Below are positions 8,484-17,550 of a DNA stretch of 64,000 nucleotides, in pieces. The stretch covers positions 1 to 64,000 of the forward strand of contig JAXDNY010000053.1 of assembly GCA_034669145.1 (NCBI GenBank), in the 5' to 3' direction. A program made the translations under genes and the position numbers. Numbering within the stretch: the stretch's first letter is position 1; each line of letters opens with the position of its first letter. Source of the DNA: PALSA-894 sp034669145 (GTDB lineage: Bacteria > Pseudomonadota > Alphaproteobacteria > Rhizobiales > Xanthobacteraceae). Under the pieces are notes generated by a model. The model was not told the origin of the DNA. It was given only the letters and a program-made list of their open reading frames with translations, and made no database searches.

Positions 8484-9539
8484 TCAATCATTCAAAATCA
8501 CAACATCGCCAAGACTCCAATTGGCACCGACCTGCACGCCAATCGGCCGGGGAGCACCGCTATTGGCTTCCTTCACGGTCAGTTCCTTGCCGTCTTGAAG
8601 GACGACCCGGTAAATCATTTGCCCCGAAACGAACGTCCTGACCTTGATCGTTCCGGTGAGCACGCCTCCGGCGCCGTCCGTGAGCCGCACGCGCTCGGGC
8701 CGGATCGCGATGGTGCCTGGACCCGATCGGGCCTCGCCCTGCGCCGGAAGCACGATGCCGTTCGAGACAAAGGTCCCGTCTTTCCAGGTCCCCTCGAACA
8801 GATTGATCTCACCGATGAAATCCGAAACGAACCGCGTACGCGGACAGTTGTAGATGTCATCCGGGCTCCCGATCTGCTCGATCCGGCCTGCGTTCATTAC
8901 GGCGATGCGGTCGGACACCGTCATCGCCTCTTCCTGATCGTGCGTCACGAAGATCAGCGTCACGCCAAGCTGCTGCTGCAGCTGCTTCAACTCAAACTGC
9001 ATGCTCTGCCGCAGCTTGCGGTCAAGCGCCGCGAGCGGCTCGTCGCAAAGGAGCACGCGCGGCCGGATCACGATCGCGCGGGCGAGCGCTACCCGCTGTT
9101 GCTGTCCGCCGGAGAGCTGCGCCGGGCGGCGATCCTCGTAGCCTTCAAGCGCCACCTGGCGCAGGGCCTGGGTCACGCGGCCCTTGATCTCGCTCTTGCC
9201 AAGCCCGCGCATACGCAGGCCGAAGGCCACGTTCTCGGCGACAGTCCGATGCGGAAACAGCGCGTACGACTGGAAGATCATGCCCATGTCGCGCTTGTGC
9301 ACGGGCAGGTCGGTGACGTCCTCGCCGCCCACCAGAATGCGTCCGGCGTCCGGTGCCTCGAAGCCCGCGATCATGCGCAACGTCGTCGTCTTGCCGCAGC
9401 CCGACGGCCCGAGCAGCGCGAAAAATTCGCCCGGCTGCACGATGAGGTCGACGCGGTCGACCACGCGGGTTTTGCCGTCGAAACTCTTCTCGACGCGTTC
9501 GAGGCGAACGTCGGTAGCCGTGCGCGGACTATCGCTCAT
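8484..9539 (-). CDS. ABC transporter ATPase, polyamine type (PotA-like)
   Basis: 351 residues. Walker A GPSGCGKTTTLR, Q-loop (FQSYALFPHRTVAENVAFGL), signature LSGGQQQRVALARA, Walker B VLLCDEPLAALD and the switch FVTHDQEEA are all present in order. The C-terminal third (from about residue 240) has the TOBE-type fold seen in PotA/FbpC, with IAIRPERVRLTDGAGGVLTGTIKV. It energises import through the two permeases encoded upstream. It is the last gene of the operon that starts with the hydantoinase, 24 bp after the receptor gene. Confidence 0.92.
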   Translation of the reverse strand: MSDSPRTATDVRLERVEKSFDGKTRVVDRVDLIVQPGEFFALLGPSGCGKTTTLRMIAGFEAPDAGRILVGGEDVTDLPVHKRDMGMIFQSYALFPHRTVAENVAFGLRMRGLGKSEIKGRVTQALRQVALEGYEDRRPAQLSGGQQQRVALARAIVIRPRVLLCDEPLAALDRKLRQSMQFELKQLQQQLGVTLIFVTHDQEEAMTVSDRIAVMNAGRIEQIGSPDDIYNCPRTRFVSDFIGEINLFEGTWKDGTFVSNGIVLPAQGEARSGPGTIAIRPERVRLTDGAGGVLTGTIKVRTFVSGQMIYRVVLQDGKELTVKEANSGAPRPIGVQVGANWSLGDVVILND

Positions 9540-9563
9540 TGCAGTGGGGGGAACGGATCGGAC

Positions 9564-10613
9564 TTATCCCCTCAAAATGCGCGTGACGCGCGCGTCGATG
9601 TCGTCCTTGCGCTCGTTGTACCACTTCCAATCCACCTGGATGAGCTGGGCGACTTTCGCCTCGGTGTTGTAGAGCCTCTCGTCGTATTTCGCGTCGAGCT
9701 TGACCTTCTTGTTCGATGGCGAATACCACACGGCTTCGGAGAGCGGTTTCTGGATGTCCGGCCGCAGGATGAAATTGACGTAGGCGTTCGCGAGCTCACG
9801 CATCTTGGTGCCGGGCGTGATGTTCCACACCTGCTCGAGCGAGAGCACGCCTTCGGACGGCGCCGCGAATGCGATCGGCTGGTTCTGCCCGTCGTAGCGA
9901 TAGATGCCGCTGTCGTGCAGCACGCCGATATTCACTTCGGCCGAAAGCAGCGCCTTCTCCATGCCGCCGGTGAAGTCGTACATCTTGATCGGCTTGAGTT
10001 GCTCCAGCGCCTTGTAGGCGGCATCGAGATCGGTCAGCCCCTTGCCGTAGATCTTGCCGAGCATCATCAGATGCATCTGGCCGAGGCTGTTGACCGGAAT
10101 GATGTAGCTGCCGCGCGCGCCGGAGTATTTCGGATCGGCGAGATCCTTCCAGGATTTCGGCGCGGGGAGGCCCTTGTCGGTCCGGTAACCGAAGCCGATC
10201 GCGCTGGTGAACGCCGACACGCCGCAGATCTTGTCGCTGACCGCATAGTCGTAGACGTCGGCGAGATTCGGAATGTCCTTGGCAGACAGCTTCGGCTCGA
10301 CCAGACCCTCGACCACCGCCTGCCACTGCTCGCTGGTGTTGGTGTGCAGCACGTCATAGAGCGGCGCATTCTTCGGCGTCGACTGCAGCTTCGGGTAATA
10401 GGGAAAAGCCGAGTCGGTCTCGACCTTGCATTTGAATTCCTTCTCGAAGGCCGGGATGATCTGGCCCTTCATCACCTCGCCCCACTTGCCGCCCCACGCG
10501 GTGGTTTTTAGCACCGGCACCTGTGCATGCACGGCCGGCGCGCCGATCGCAGTCCCGGCAGCGGCGGCACCCGTCGTCTTGAGGAAGGTGCGGCGCGAGA
10601 AGTTCCTGGTCAT
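9564..10613 (-). CDS. ABC transporter periplasmic receptor, polyamine/iron-type (PotD-like)
   Basis: 349 residues with a Tat-like signal (RRTFLKTTGAAAAGTAIGAP, cleavage after VHA). The mature part reads as a bacterial solute-binding protein 8 family member: TTAWGGKWGEVMKGQIIPAFEKEFKCKV, then YDVLHTNTSEQWQAVVEGLVEP and the Trp/Tyr-rich C-terminus VDWKWYNERKDDIDARVTRIL. Such receptors bind polyamines, opines or related amines. It is 18 bp downstream of the second permease. The ligand is unknown; a hydantoin, amide or pyroglutamate-like compound is plausible because the operon begins with a hydantoinase. Confidence 0.88.
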   Translation of the reverse strand: MTRNFSRRTFLKTTGAAAAGTAIGAPAVHAQVPVLKTTAWGGKWGEVMKGQIIPAFEKEFKCKVETDSAFPYYPKLQSTPKNAPLYDVLHTNTSEQWQAVVEGLVEPKLSAKDIPNLADVYDYAVSDKICGVSAFTSAIGFGYRTDKGLPAPKSWKDLADPKYSGARGSYIIPVNSLGQMHLMMLGKIYGKGLTDLDAAYKALEQLKPIKMYDFTGGMEKALLSAEVNIGVLHDSGIYRYDGQNQPIAFAAPSEGVLSLEQVWNITPGTKMRELANAYVNFILRPDIQKPLSEAVWYSPSNKKVKLDAKYDERLYNTEAKVAQLIQVDWKWYNERKDDIDARVTRILRG

Positions 10614-10631
10614 GTCTCTCTCCCCTCTGAT

Positions 10632-11432
10632 TCACAGTCTGACATAGGCGCGCAGACCGATGATGCGTTCCAGCAGCAGCACGGCGGACAGCGCGAGCGC
10701 GATCGACACCATCGAGGCAGCCGCGATCGCGCCATCGAGGTCGAAACGGATGTAGTTGAGCAGCACGACCGGCAACGTCTCGCCTCCCGGCACGACGAGG
10801 AACAGCGAGATCGGGAGCTGGTCGAACGACACGATGAACGCGAAGATCCCCCCCGCGATCACGCCGGGCCGGATCAGCGGCAGCGTCACCTCGAAGAACA
10901 CGCGCGCCGGCGGCGCCCCGAGCATCGCAGCCGCCTCCTCGACGCGGCGGTCGAAATTCTGCAGCACCGCGAGCGTCGTGCGCAGCACATACGGCACGGC
11001 GACCAGCGTGTGGCCTGCGACCAGTCCCCAGACCGGGCGGCCGACGCCGGAGAGCATGAACACCTGGAATAGCGCGAGCCCGGTCAGGATCGCGGGCAGC
11101 ATCAGGGGCGACAGGAAGAGCGTCGTCAGTAGCCGCGCGCCCGGAAGATTGCCGCGCGCGATCGCGAGTGCGCACATGGCGCCGATCACGGTCGAGAGCA
11201 CGACGACGATCACGGCGACACGCAACGACAGCCAGAGTGCGTTCATGAACTCGGCGCTTGTGAAAAACTTGACGAACCAGCGCAGGCTCACGCCGACCGG
11301 CGGAAACGCGATGTAGGGCGTCGGGTTGAGCGCAAAGATGATCACGACCGCGATCGGCAGCAGCAGAAACGCAACGATCGCGCCGTTGAGCGTCAGATAT
11401 GCGGCGCGGCCGGGATCGAAGCGCCTGCTCAT
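10632..11432 (-). CDS. ABC transporter permease (PotC-like)
   Basis: 266 residues from ATG 11432, which overlaps the stop of the first permease gene in an ATGA arrangement. About six hydrophobic segments are seen, starting with AAYLTLNGAIVAFLLLPIAVVIIFALN. The EAA loop that contacts the ATPase is EEAAAMLGAPPARVFFEVTLPLIRPGV. The frame continues upstream without a stop, but that extension is the antisense-like shadow of the neighbouring genes and is rejected because of the ATGA junction. Together with the other permease it forms the inner-membrane channel of the importer. Confidence 0.9.
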   Translation of the reverse strand: MSRRFDPGRAAYLTLNGAIVAFLLLPIAVVIIFALNPTPYIAFPPVGVSLRWFVKFFTSAEFMNALWLSLRVAVIVVVLSTVIGAMCALAIARGNLPGARLLTTLFLSPLMLPAILTGLALFQVFMLSGVGRPVWGLVAGHTLVAVPYVLRTTLAVLQNFDRRVEEAAAMLGAPPARVFFEVTLPLIRPGVIAGGIFAFIVSFDQLPISLFLVVPGGETLPVVLLNYIRFDLDGAIAAASMVSIALALSAVLLLERIIGLRAYVRL

Positions 11433-12307
11433 GCGATCTGTCTTTCGCCTGTCAGCCGTCCAAGGATCGTATTGTAGGCGAAGACCAGTGCCAAGGAGAC
11501 GACCAGAAGCACAACTCCGAGCGCTCCGGCGAACCCGAGGTTGAAGCTCGCGCTCACCTGCTGGTAGATCAGCATCGGCAAAGTGAGCACGTTGTTTCCG
11601 CCGAGCAGCACGGGCGTCACATAGGCGCTGATCGCCAGTGCGAAAACAAGCAAGGAGCCCGCCAGGATGCCGGGCAGGCTCAGCGGCAGCGTCACTTCGA
11701 GGAACGCGCGGAAGCGGCTGGCGCCGAGCCCGCGCGCGGCTTCCTCCAACGTGACGTCGATGCGGCCGATGACGCCCACCAGGGTCAGCACCATGAACGG
11801 CACGTAGATGTGCACGAGCCCGACCACGACACCGAACTCGTTGTACATCAGTGGCAGCGGCTTTTCGGCGAGGCCAAGCCATTGCGCCGTGTAGTTTATT
11901 ACGCCGCGGTCGCCGAGCAGCGTCATCCAGGCAAAGGTGCGCACCACGATGCCGGTCAACAGCGGTGCGATCACCGCCATGAGGAGAGCAGCGTGGCCGA
12001 TGCGCGAGTGCATCCGCGCCATCAGGTGCGCCAGCGGATAGCCGATCAGCAGCGCGATTCCCGTGGTGATCGCACCGATGCGCATGGTCGCGACCAGCGC
12101 GTCGAAATAGAGGTCGCTGTCGAACAGGCGGATGTAGTGGCGCCACGTGAAGGTGACGTTGGGATTGCTCACCGGATTGCCGGAGAGAAAGCTCAGCATC
12201 GCCATCACGCCGAACGGCAGGATGAAGAACAGGACGAACAGCAGCGCAGCCGGCGCAATCGCCCATGCGATGGGAGAAACCCGCTGACGCTTCGCGCTCA
12301 GTCCCAT
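11429..12307 (-). CDS. ABC transporter permease (PotB-like)
   Basis: 292 residues. The first membrane segment is AWAIAPAALLFVLFFILPFGVMAML, and the EAA loop is EEAARGLGASRFRAFLEVTLPLSLPGILAG. The ATG at 12307 overlaps the hydantoinase stop by one base (TAATG), and its own stop overlaps the next gene by four. Such spacing implies translational coupling across the operon. It is the partner of the downstream PotC-like permease. Confidence 0.9.
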   Translation of the reverse strand: MGLSAKRQRVSPIAWAIAPAALLFVLFFILPFGVMAMLSFLSGNPVSNPNVTFTWRHYIRLFDSDLYFDALVATMRIGAITTGIALLIGYPLAHLMARMHSRIGHAALLMAVIAPLLTGIVVRTFAWMTLLGDRGVINYTAQWLGLAEKPLPLMYNEFGVVVGLVHIYVPFMVLTLVGVIGRIDVTLEEAARGLGASRFRAFLEVTLPLSLPGILAGSLLVFALAISAYVTPVLLGGNNVLTLPMLIYQQVSASFNLGFAGALGVVLLVVSLALVFAYNTILGRLTGERQIA

Positions 12308-15300
12308 TACTCCGCCGCCGTGCCGGGCTCACGCCGGCGCGCGCTCCGCGCCATGTCGAGTTTGCCGTCGGCGCCGATCGCGACGCCGTAATCGCGCTCT
12401 GCGGCTTCTCGGCTGATGTAGCCTTCGGCGAGATCGCGCGCGATGGCCGCGAGCGGCCGCTCGAACGGCGAGCCGAATCCGGAGCCGCCGGAGAGGCACA
12501 CTTCGACGATCTCCTGGTCGGTCGTGGTGGAGACGAGTTGCCCGGTACCGCAATCGGTGATGATCGCGCCGGATGCGTCGCGCACGACGCCAAGCGCGGA
12601 GCGGCCGGGCTTGCCGCCGAACAGGCCCGGCACTTCGATGCCGACGCCTTCCGGGTAGACCGAAGCGAGCGTCGGCAATCCGTCGGCATCGAGCTTGCGC
12701 ACGCTGACGCGCTGTCCGAGGCCGCCACGATGGCGGCCCGGGCCGCCGGAGTCCGGCACGTACGCCTTCTCGGTCACCAGAACCGGCACGCGCTGCTCCA
12801 GCAATTCGACCGACGTGTTGGCGGCGGATGTCGGCCACAGCAGCGCCGAGACACCGTCGCCGGCTTCCGAGCCGCCCTGTCCGCCACCCATGAACAGATG
12901 GTCCGAATAAATCTGGCCCGCGGCGTCGCGTCCGTAGATGTTGATCGCGACCGGCAAGCCGGTCGCCGCCTGCACGCGGCCCGGCGCGGCCTTGGCGAGC
13001 GCGGTAAAGATATTTGGCGCAATGTACCAGCCGGTGCGCGTGCGCAGGTTCACGGCCATCGGCTTGTCGCAGTTGAGGACGCTCCCTGCCGGCGCATGAA
13101 CCGTGAAGGCGCGGTAGCAGCCCGCATTACCGCGCACGTTCGGCGTCAGCATGCATTTGAGCGGATAGGTCGCGTGCGAGGCTGCGTAGTTGAGCGTGCA
13201 ATTGAGCCCGCCCTGCGGCAGCTGCGCCGGGGCACCTTCGAAATCGACCTCGATGGTATCGCCCTTCACGGTAAGCTTGACCGGATAGCGCAGCGGGGTA
13301 CCGAGCGGATTATTCCAGACCTCCGAGGTGTAGACGCCGTCCGGCATCGCGGAGATCGCGTCGCGCATCGCCTTCTCGGAGCGACCTTGCAGCACAGCCG
13401 CGAGCGCTTCGAGATCGTGGATGCCGTACTCGCTCATGAACGCAGTCAAACGCTCCGCCCCGACCGCGTTTGCCGATACGAACGAGTGCACGTCGCCGAG
13501 CACCTGCGCGGGATTGCGCACGTTCTCGGCGAGCAGCGTGAACAGGTCTTCGTTCGCCACACCCGCGCGGAACAGCTTCATCGGCGGGATCTGGATGCCT
13601 TCCTCGAAGATTTCACGCGCCTTCAGCGAGTCCTTGGTGCCGCCGATGTCGCTGACATGCCCGACTGTTCCGACCAGCCCCACCAGCCGGACCCCCTCCC
13701 TTCCCTCCCCCGCAAGCGGGGGAGGGTTAGGGAGGGGGAGGAACACCGGGGTCAACACCGCGATGTCGAACAGATGTCCGGCGCACAGCCACGGATCGTT
13801 GGTGACCAGCACGTCACCCGGAACCAGCGTCTCGGGTGGAAATTTTGCCAGCAGCGCTTTGACGGCGCGCGGCAGGCAAAGATTGAACACCGGCATCGCG
13901 CGGGGCGAATGCACCAGCGGCTCGCCGTTGGCGTCGAGCAGTTCGCACGCGAAGTCCTGCGCCTCGGAAATGATCAGCGAGAACGCCGTGCGGATCACCG
14001 TGAGCCACATCTCGTCGACGACGGTGACGAGACGGCTCCACATGATTTCCAGCGAGATCGGATCGGCTTCGATACGCGCCATCGCTTGCGCCAATGGCGT
14101 GCCCTGCGGCACCAGCGCCTGCGGCGCCGCCGCGATGCCGATTGAAAGGCGCAGGTTGAGATTGTCGTCGACCCGCAAGCTGTCGCCGGGCGGAACGATC
14201 GTGGTCGCCTCGCGCTCCTCGACGATTGCGGGACCTTCGATGCTGTCGCCGGGCGCGAGCGCATAGCGGTCGTAGACTTCAGCCTCGACGAAACCGCTTC
14301 CGAACCAGACCTGGCGCGAACCTTTGAGCTTCTCCGCTGTCGCGGCGCCGGCGGCCTGGTTCAGCGAGAGCTCCGGCGCGGGGCCAACGACACGCACGTG
14401 GAAGCTGATCGCCTCGATGGACGCTTCGCCGTAGAGCGATGTGTAGCGCTTGGTATAGACGTCGGCGAAGGCCATGCGGATCGCCGCGAGCGAAGCGTCG
14501 CCGATGGCGCCCGCCGGCAGGGGCACGTTGATCTCGTGCATCTGCCCGACCAGCCGCATGTCGGCGGTGCGCTCCACGATCACCTGCGCGCCTGTGATTC
14601 CGGCCTCGGCGAGCAGCGCGCGGCCTTCCGCTTCCAACTCACTCAAAATTCCGTTGATCGCAGCCGCGTCATAACCTGGCGCGATGCGAACCGGATAGGA
14701 GCGCACGCGCTCGAAACTCAACGGCGCCACCAGAAAGCCGAGGCACGACGCCGCGCCCGACGCCGGTGGAATGATCACCTCGCCAATGCCGAGAATGCGC
14801 GCGACACCGGCCGCGTGTGCCGGCCCGGCGCCGCCGAACCCGACCATCGCGTAGGCGCGCGGGTCCTTGCCCTTCTCGACCAGATGGATGCGCGCCGCCG
14901 CCGCCATGCTTTCGGTGACGACCGTGTGGATACCGTAGGCGGCTTCGACAGCGGAGAGGCCGATCTCGTCGCCGAGCTTGCCGACGGCCGTCATGGCAGC
15001 CTTGCGGTCGAGCGTCATGCGGCCGCCAAGGAAGAATGCCGGATCGTAGAAACCGAGCGCCAGGTTCGCGTCGGTCACGGTCGCCTCGGTGCCGCCGCGG
15101 CCGTAGCAGGCGGGACCGGGATCGGCGCCGGCCGAATGCGGCCCGACGCGCAGCAGCCCCACCTCGTCGATGCTGGCGATCGATCCGCCGCCCGCGCCGA
15201 TCTCGATCATGTCGATCACCGGCGCCTTGATCGGCAGGCCGGAGCCGCGCTTGAAGCGGTGCACGCGCGCCGCCTCCATCATCGAGGCGACCTCGATGCG

Positions 15301-16212
15301 CCCGTCTTCGACCAGGCACGCCTTGGCGGTGGTGCCGCCCATGTCGAACGAGATCACACTGGGCTGGCCCGCAAGCTTGCCGAACAGCGCGGTCGCAAGC
15401 CCGCCCCCGGCCGGACCGGATTCCAGCAGCCGGATCGGAAACTTCCGCGCCGCGGCCGGCGCGACGAGGCCGCCGGCCGAATGCATCAGGCGCAACGCGC
15501 CGGCAAACCCGCGGCTGCCAAGCTCGCGCTCGAGGTTCGCCAGATAGCGATCCATCAGCGGCTGCACGTAGGCATTGGCGCAGGTGGTGACCGCGCGCGG
15601 ATATTCGCGCAGTTCCGCCACCACATCGGACGAGAGCGACACGAACAGGTTAGGGAATTCGCGCTCGATCAGGGCCCGCGCGGCCTGTTCGTGCGCCGGA
15701 TTGGCGTACGAATGCAGGAAGCACACCGCGACCGTCTCAACGCCGTCGTCGGCGAGGTGCCGAACGGCTTTGCGCACCGCATCGGGATCGAGGGCTAAGA
15801 CCACACGGCCGTCCCGATCCACGCGCTCGCCGATTTCCAGCCGGTGGCGGCGCGGCACGAGCGGCTCGGGAAAGCTCAGGAACAAGTCATAGATGTCGTA
15901 GCGCTGCTCGGTCCCCATTTCGAGCGAGTCGCGGAAACCCCGCGTGGTGAGCAACCCGAGCCGTGCCCCGCGGCGCTCGATGATCGCGTTGGTGACGAGC
16001 GTGGTCCCGTGAACGATCTCGCCGACATCGGCGAGCGTGATGCCCGCTTCGGCCGTGAGGGCTCCAAGGCCTTCGAGCGCCGCGATCGAAGGATCCTGTG
16101 GGGTCGTCAGGCATTTGTAGAGCGCGACGCGGCGCTGCTCGCTGTCGTAGAGAACGAAATCGGTGAACGTCCCGCCGATATCGAGGCCGACACGGTAGTT
16201 TCGCTGCTCCAT
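12307..16212 (-). CDS. Fused hydantoinase A/B (5-oxoprolinase-like)
   Basis: 1301 residues from ATG 16212 (a TTG three codons upstream is the alternative). The N-terminal HyuA half (to about 690) begins YRVGLDIGGTFTDFVLY, an ASKHA-type ATP-binding motif, and contains FDMGGTTAKACLVEDG, GAGGGSIASID and GFGGAGPAHAAGVARILG. The HyuB half follows, with DPISLEIMWSRLVTVVDEMW and VTNDPWLCAGHLFDIAVLTPVF and a C-terminal GGPGRHRGGLG. The enzymes hydrolyse cyclic amides (hydantoins, 5-oxoproline) with ATP. A and B chains are often separate genes in bacteria; here they are joined, as in eukaryotic oxoprolinase. A proline-rich stretch at about 824-840 is encoded by an inserted palindromic repeat. First gene of the ABC importer operon. 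Confidence 0.9.
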   Translation of the reverse strand: MEQRNYRVGLDIGGTFTDFVLYDSEQRRVALYKCLTTPQDPSIAALEGLGALTAEAGITLADVGEIVHGTTLVTNAIIERRGARLGLLTTRGFRDSLEMGTEQRYDIYDLFLSFPEPLVPRRHRLEIGERVDRDGRVVLALDPDAVRKAVRHLADDGVETVAVCFLHSYANPAHEQAARALIEREFPNLFVSLSSDVVAELREYPRAVTTCANAYVQPLMDRYLANLERELGSRGFAGALRLMHSAGGLVAPAAARKFPIRLLESGPAGGGLATALFGKLAGQPSVISFDMGGTTAKACLVEDGRIEVASMMEAARVHRFKRGSGLPIKAPVIDMIEIGAGGGSIASIDEVGLLRVGPHSAGADPGPACYGRGGTEATVTDANLALGFYDPAFFLGGRMTLDRKAAMTAVGKLGDEIGLSAVEAAYGIHTVVTESMAAAARIHLVEKGKDPRAYAMVGFGGAGPAHAAGVARILGIGEVIIPPASGAASCLGFLVAPLSFERVRSYPVRIAPGYDAAAINGILSELEAEGRALLAEAGITGAQVIVERTADMRLVGQMHEINVPLPAGAIGDASLAAIRMAFADVYTKRYTSLYGEASIEAISFHVRVVGPAPELSLNQAAGAATAEKLKGSRQVWFGSGFVEAEVYDRYALAPGDSIEGPAIVEEREATTIVPPGDSLRVDDNLNLRLSIGIAAAPQALVPQGTPLAQAMARIEADPISLEIMWSRLVTVVDEMWLTVIRTAFSLIISEAQDFACELLDANGEPLVHSPRAMPVFNLCLPRAVKALLAKFPPETLVPGDVLVTNDPWLCAGHLFDIAVLTPVFLPLPNPPPLAGEGREGVRLVGLVGTVGHVSDIGGTKDSLKAREIFEEGIQIPPMKLFRAGVANEDLFTLLAENVRNPAQVLGDVHSFVSANAVGAERLTAFMSEYGIHDLEALAAVLQGRSEKAMRDAISAMPDGVYTSEVWNNPLGTPLRYPVKLTVKGDTIEVDFEGAPAQLPQGGLNCTLNYAASHATYPLKCMLTPNVRGNAGCYRAFTVHAPAGSVLNCDKPMAVNLRTRTGWYIAPNIFTALAKAAPGRVQAATGLPVAINIYGRDAAGQIYSDHLFMGGGQGGSEAGDGVSALLWPTSAANTSVELLEQRVPVLVTEKAYVPDSGGPGRHRGGLGQRVSVRKLDADGLPTLASVYPEGVGIEVPGLFGGKPGRSALGVVRDASGAIITDCGTGQLVSTTTDQEIVEVCLSGGSGFGSPFERPLAAIARDLAEGYISREAAERDYGVAIGADGKLDMARSARRREPGTAAE
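13692..13739. repeat. Palindromic repeat inserted in frame in the hydantoinase B domain
   Basis: Nested inverted repeat. The core is CCCTCCCCC (13703-13711), loop GCAAGC, GGGGGAGGG (13718-13726), flanked by CCCCCTCCCT and AGGGAGGGGG outer arms. It is translated as PLPNPPPLAGEGREG within an otherwise conserved HyuB segment (PVF ... RLVGLVGTVGHVSDIGGTKDS). Similar GC-rich palindromes that insert in coding regions are common in this bacterial order, in the manner of Rickettsia palindromic elements. Confidence 0.8.
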
Positions 16213-16298
16213 AACGCTCAATCCGATTTTCGTTCCACGTCAGTCTAGCAACCCATCGAGAACCGGACCACGGGTTCTGGGTTGAAGAAACGCCCCGA

Positions 16299-17453
16299 CT
16301 ATTCCTGCTCGCGGAGAAATTCCAAAAGCAGCTCGATCACCGTCTCGGGCTGCTCCTGCTGCACCCAATGCCCGGCGCTCGCGACAAGATGACAGCCAAG
16401 CATTCGCGTACACGCGCTCGCCTGCATCTGCTCGAAATCGCCCGGCTTCTGGTAGACACCCCAGTCGCTGGCGCCCGCGATGAAGCAGGACGGCACATCG
16501 ATCGTGCGGCCGGAGAACAGTTCCAGATCGGCGTTCGGCGTCCCGGCGGTTCGGCAGCGATACCACTGCAGTCCGCCCTGGAATCCGGTGCGGGCGAATT
16601 CCGCGCTGTAGACGCCAAGCTCGTCTTCGGTCAGCCATTCGCACGCCGCGATTTCGGACGCGGACGGCATCTCGGCCGCCACCGTCTCGGCCATGCCCTT
16701 GTCGAGATCCATGACGTAATACGCCGGCAGCTTGGCCAATTCCTCGGCGCTCCACGCCTGGAGAGAGAACGGCCGGTTCTGTTTCCAGTCCGCGCTCTTG
16801 TGATGATAGTAGGCGCGCAGGAAAGCGTGCAGTCCGTACGGTGCGTTGCGCATGTTCGCGTCCGCCTCCCGCGTCGAATAGTACCAATGATAGTGCTTGC
16901 GCGGCCGCTCCAGCGCCGCGAGGTCGTCCAGAATCTTCAGCGGTGCCGTCGAGGCATTTGAGCGGCCCTCCGCGGCGCCGAAGGGCAAGACGGGCGGCCC
17001 GGCGAACGGCGCACTCATCATTGCCACGGAACGGAACACGTCCGGCCGCGCGAGCGCGCAGTAGGCCGCGACCGGCGAACCGAAATCGTGCCCGATGACG
17101 GCCGCAACGGAACGATGGCCAAGTGCGAACACGAGCGCCAGCGCATCCTTCACCACGTTGAGGATGCGGAATGAGTTGAGATCGCCGTCGTAGGCGCCGT
17201 CCCAACCCGTGGTGCGGCCATAGCCACGCTGGTCGGGCGCGATCACGTGAAAGCCGGCGGCCGCCAGCGGCAGCATCACCTTGCGCCAGCTATAGGCAAG
17301 CTCGGGAAATCCGTGCAGCAGCAGGATGCACGGCCTTCCCGCAACCTCATGACCAGCCTCCAGCACGTGCATCGTGAGGCCGTTCACGCCATTGACGAAG
17401 CGCGAGCGAATGCCGGCAGGAAGTGGAAGCTCCGCAAGAGATGTCATCGCCAT
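16299..17453 (-). CDS. Alpha/beta hydrolase, epoxide hydrolase-like
   Basis: 384 residues from ATG 17453 (MAMTSLAE); ATG 17447 is equally possible. HGFPELAYSWR is the oxyanion-hole region with the HGxP motif of epoxide hydrolases, DQRGYGRT follows, and the nucleophile elbow is GHDFGS with Asp123 rather than Ser. An Asp nucleophile is the mark of epoxide hydrolases and haloalkane dehalogenases. The late GHWVQQEQPETV supplies the catalytic His. There is a cap domain between about 150 and 290. The gene is 86 bp upstream of the hydantoinase on the same strand and divergent from the CoA-transferase operon. Confidence 0.87.
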   Translation of the reverse strand: MAMTSLAELPLPAGIRSRFVNGVNGLTMHVLEAGHEVAGRPCILLLHGFPELAYSWRKVMLPLAAAGFHVIAPDQRGYGRTTGWDGAYDGDLNSFRILNVVKDALALVFALGHRSVAAVIGHDFGSPVAAYCALARPDVFRSVAMMSAPFAGPPVLPFGAAEGRSNASTAPLKILDDLAALERPRKHYHWYYSTREADANMRNAPYGLHAFLRAYYHHKSADWKQNRPFSLQAWSAEELAKLPAYYVMDLDKGMAETVAAEMPSASEIAACEWLTEDELGVYSAEFARTGFQGGLQWYRCRTAGTPNADLELFSGRTIDVPSCFIAGASDWGVYQKPGDFEQMQASACTRMLGCHLVASAGHWVQQEQPETVIELLLEFLREQE

Positions 17454-17550
17454 CAACCCCGCATGCGCCGCAGGCTCTTTTAACGCGCGTGATCTTCGCC
17501 TAGCGTCAGCGCCAATCATTTCAGAAACTAGGCGGAACAGGAAACGCACA

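Noticed and set aside
10632..12728. 698-residue fused permease
   Set aside because: The frame is open upstream of 11432, but that part is out of frame with the PotB-like gene and hydantoinase; the ATGA junction defines a normal 266-residue permease.
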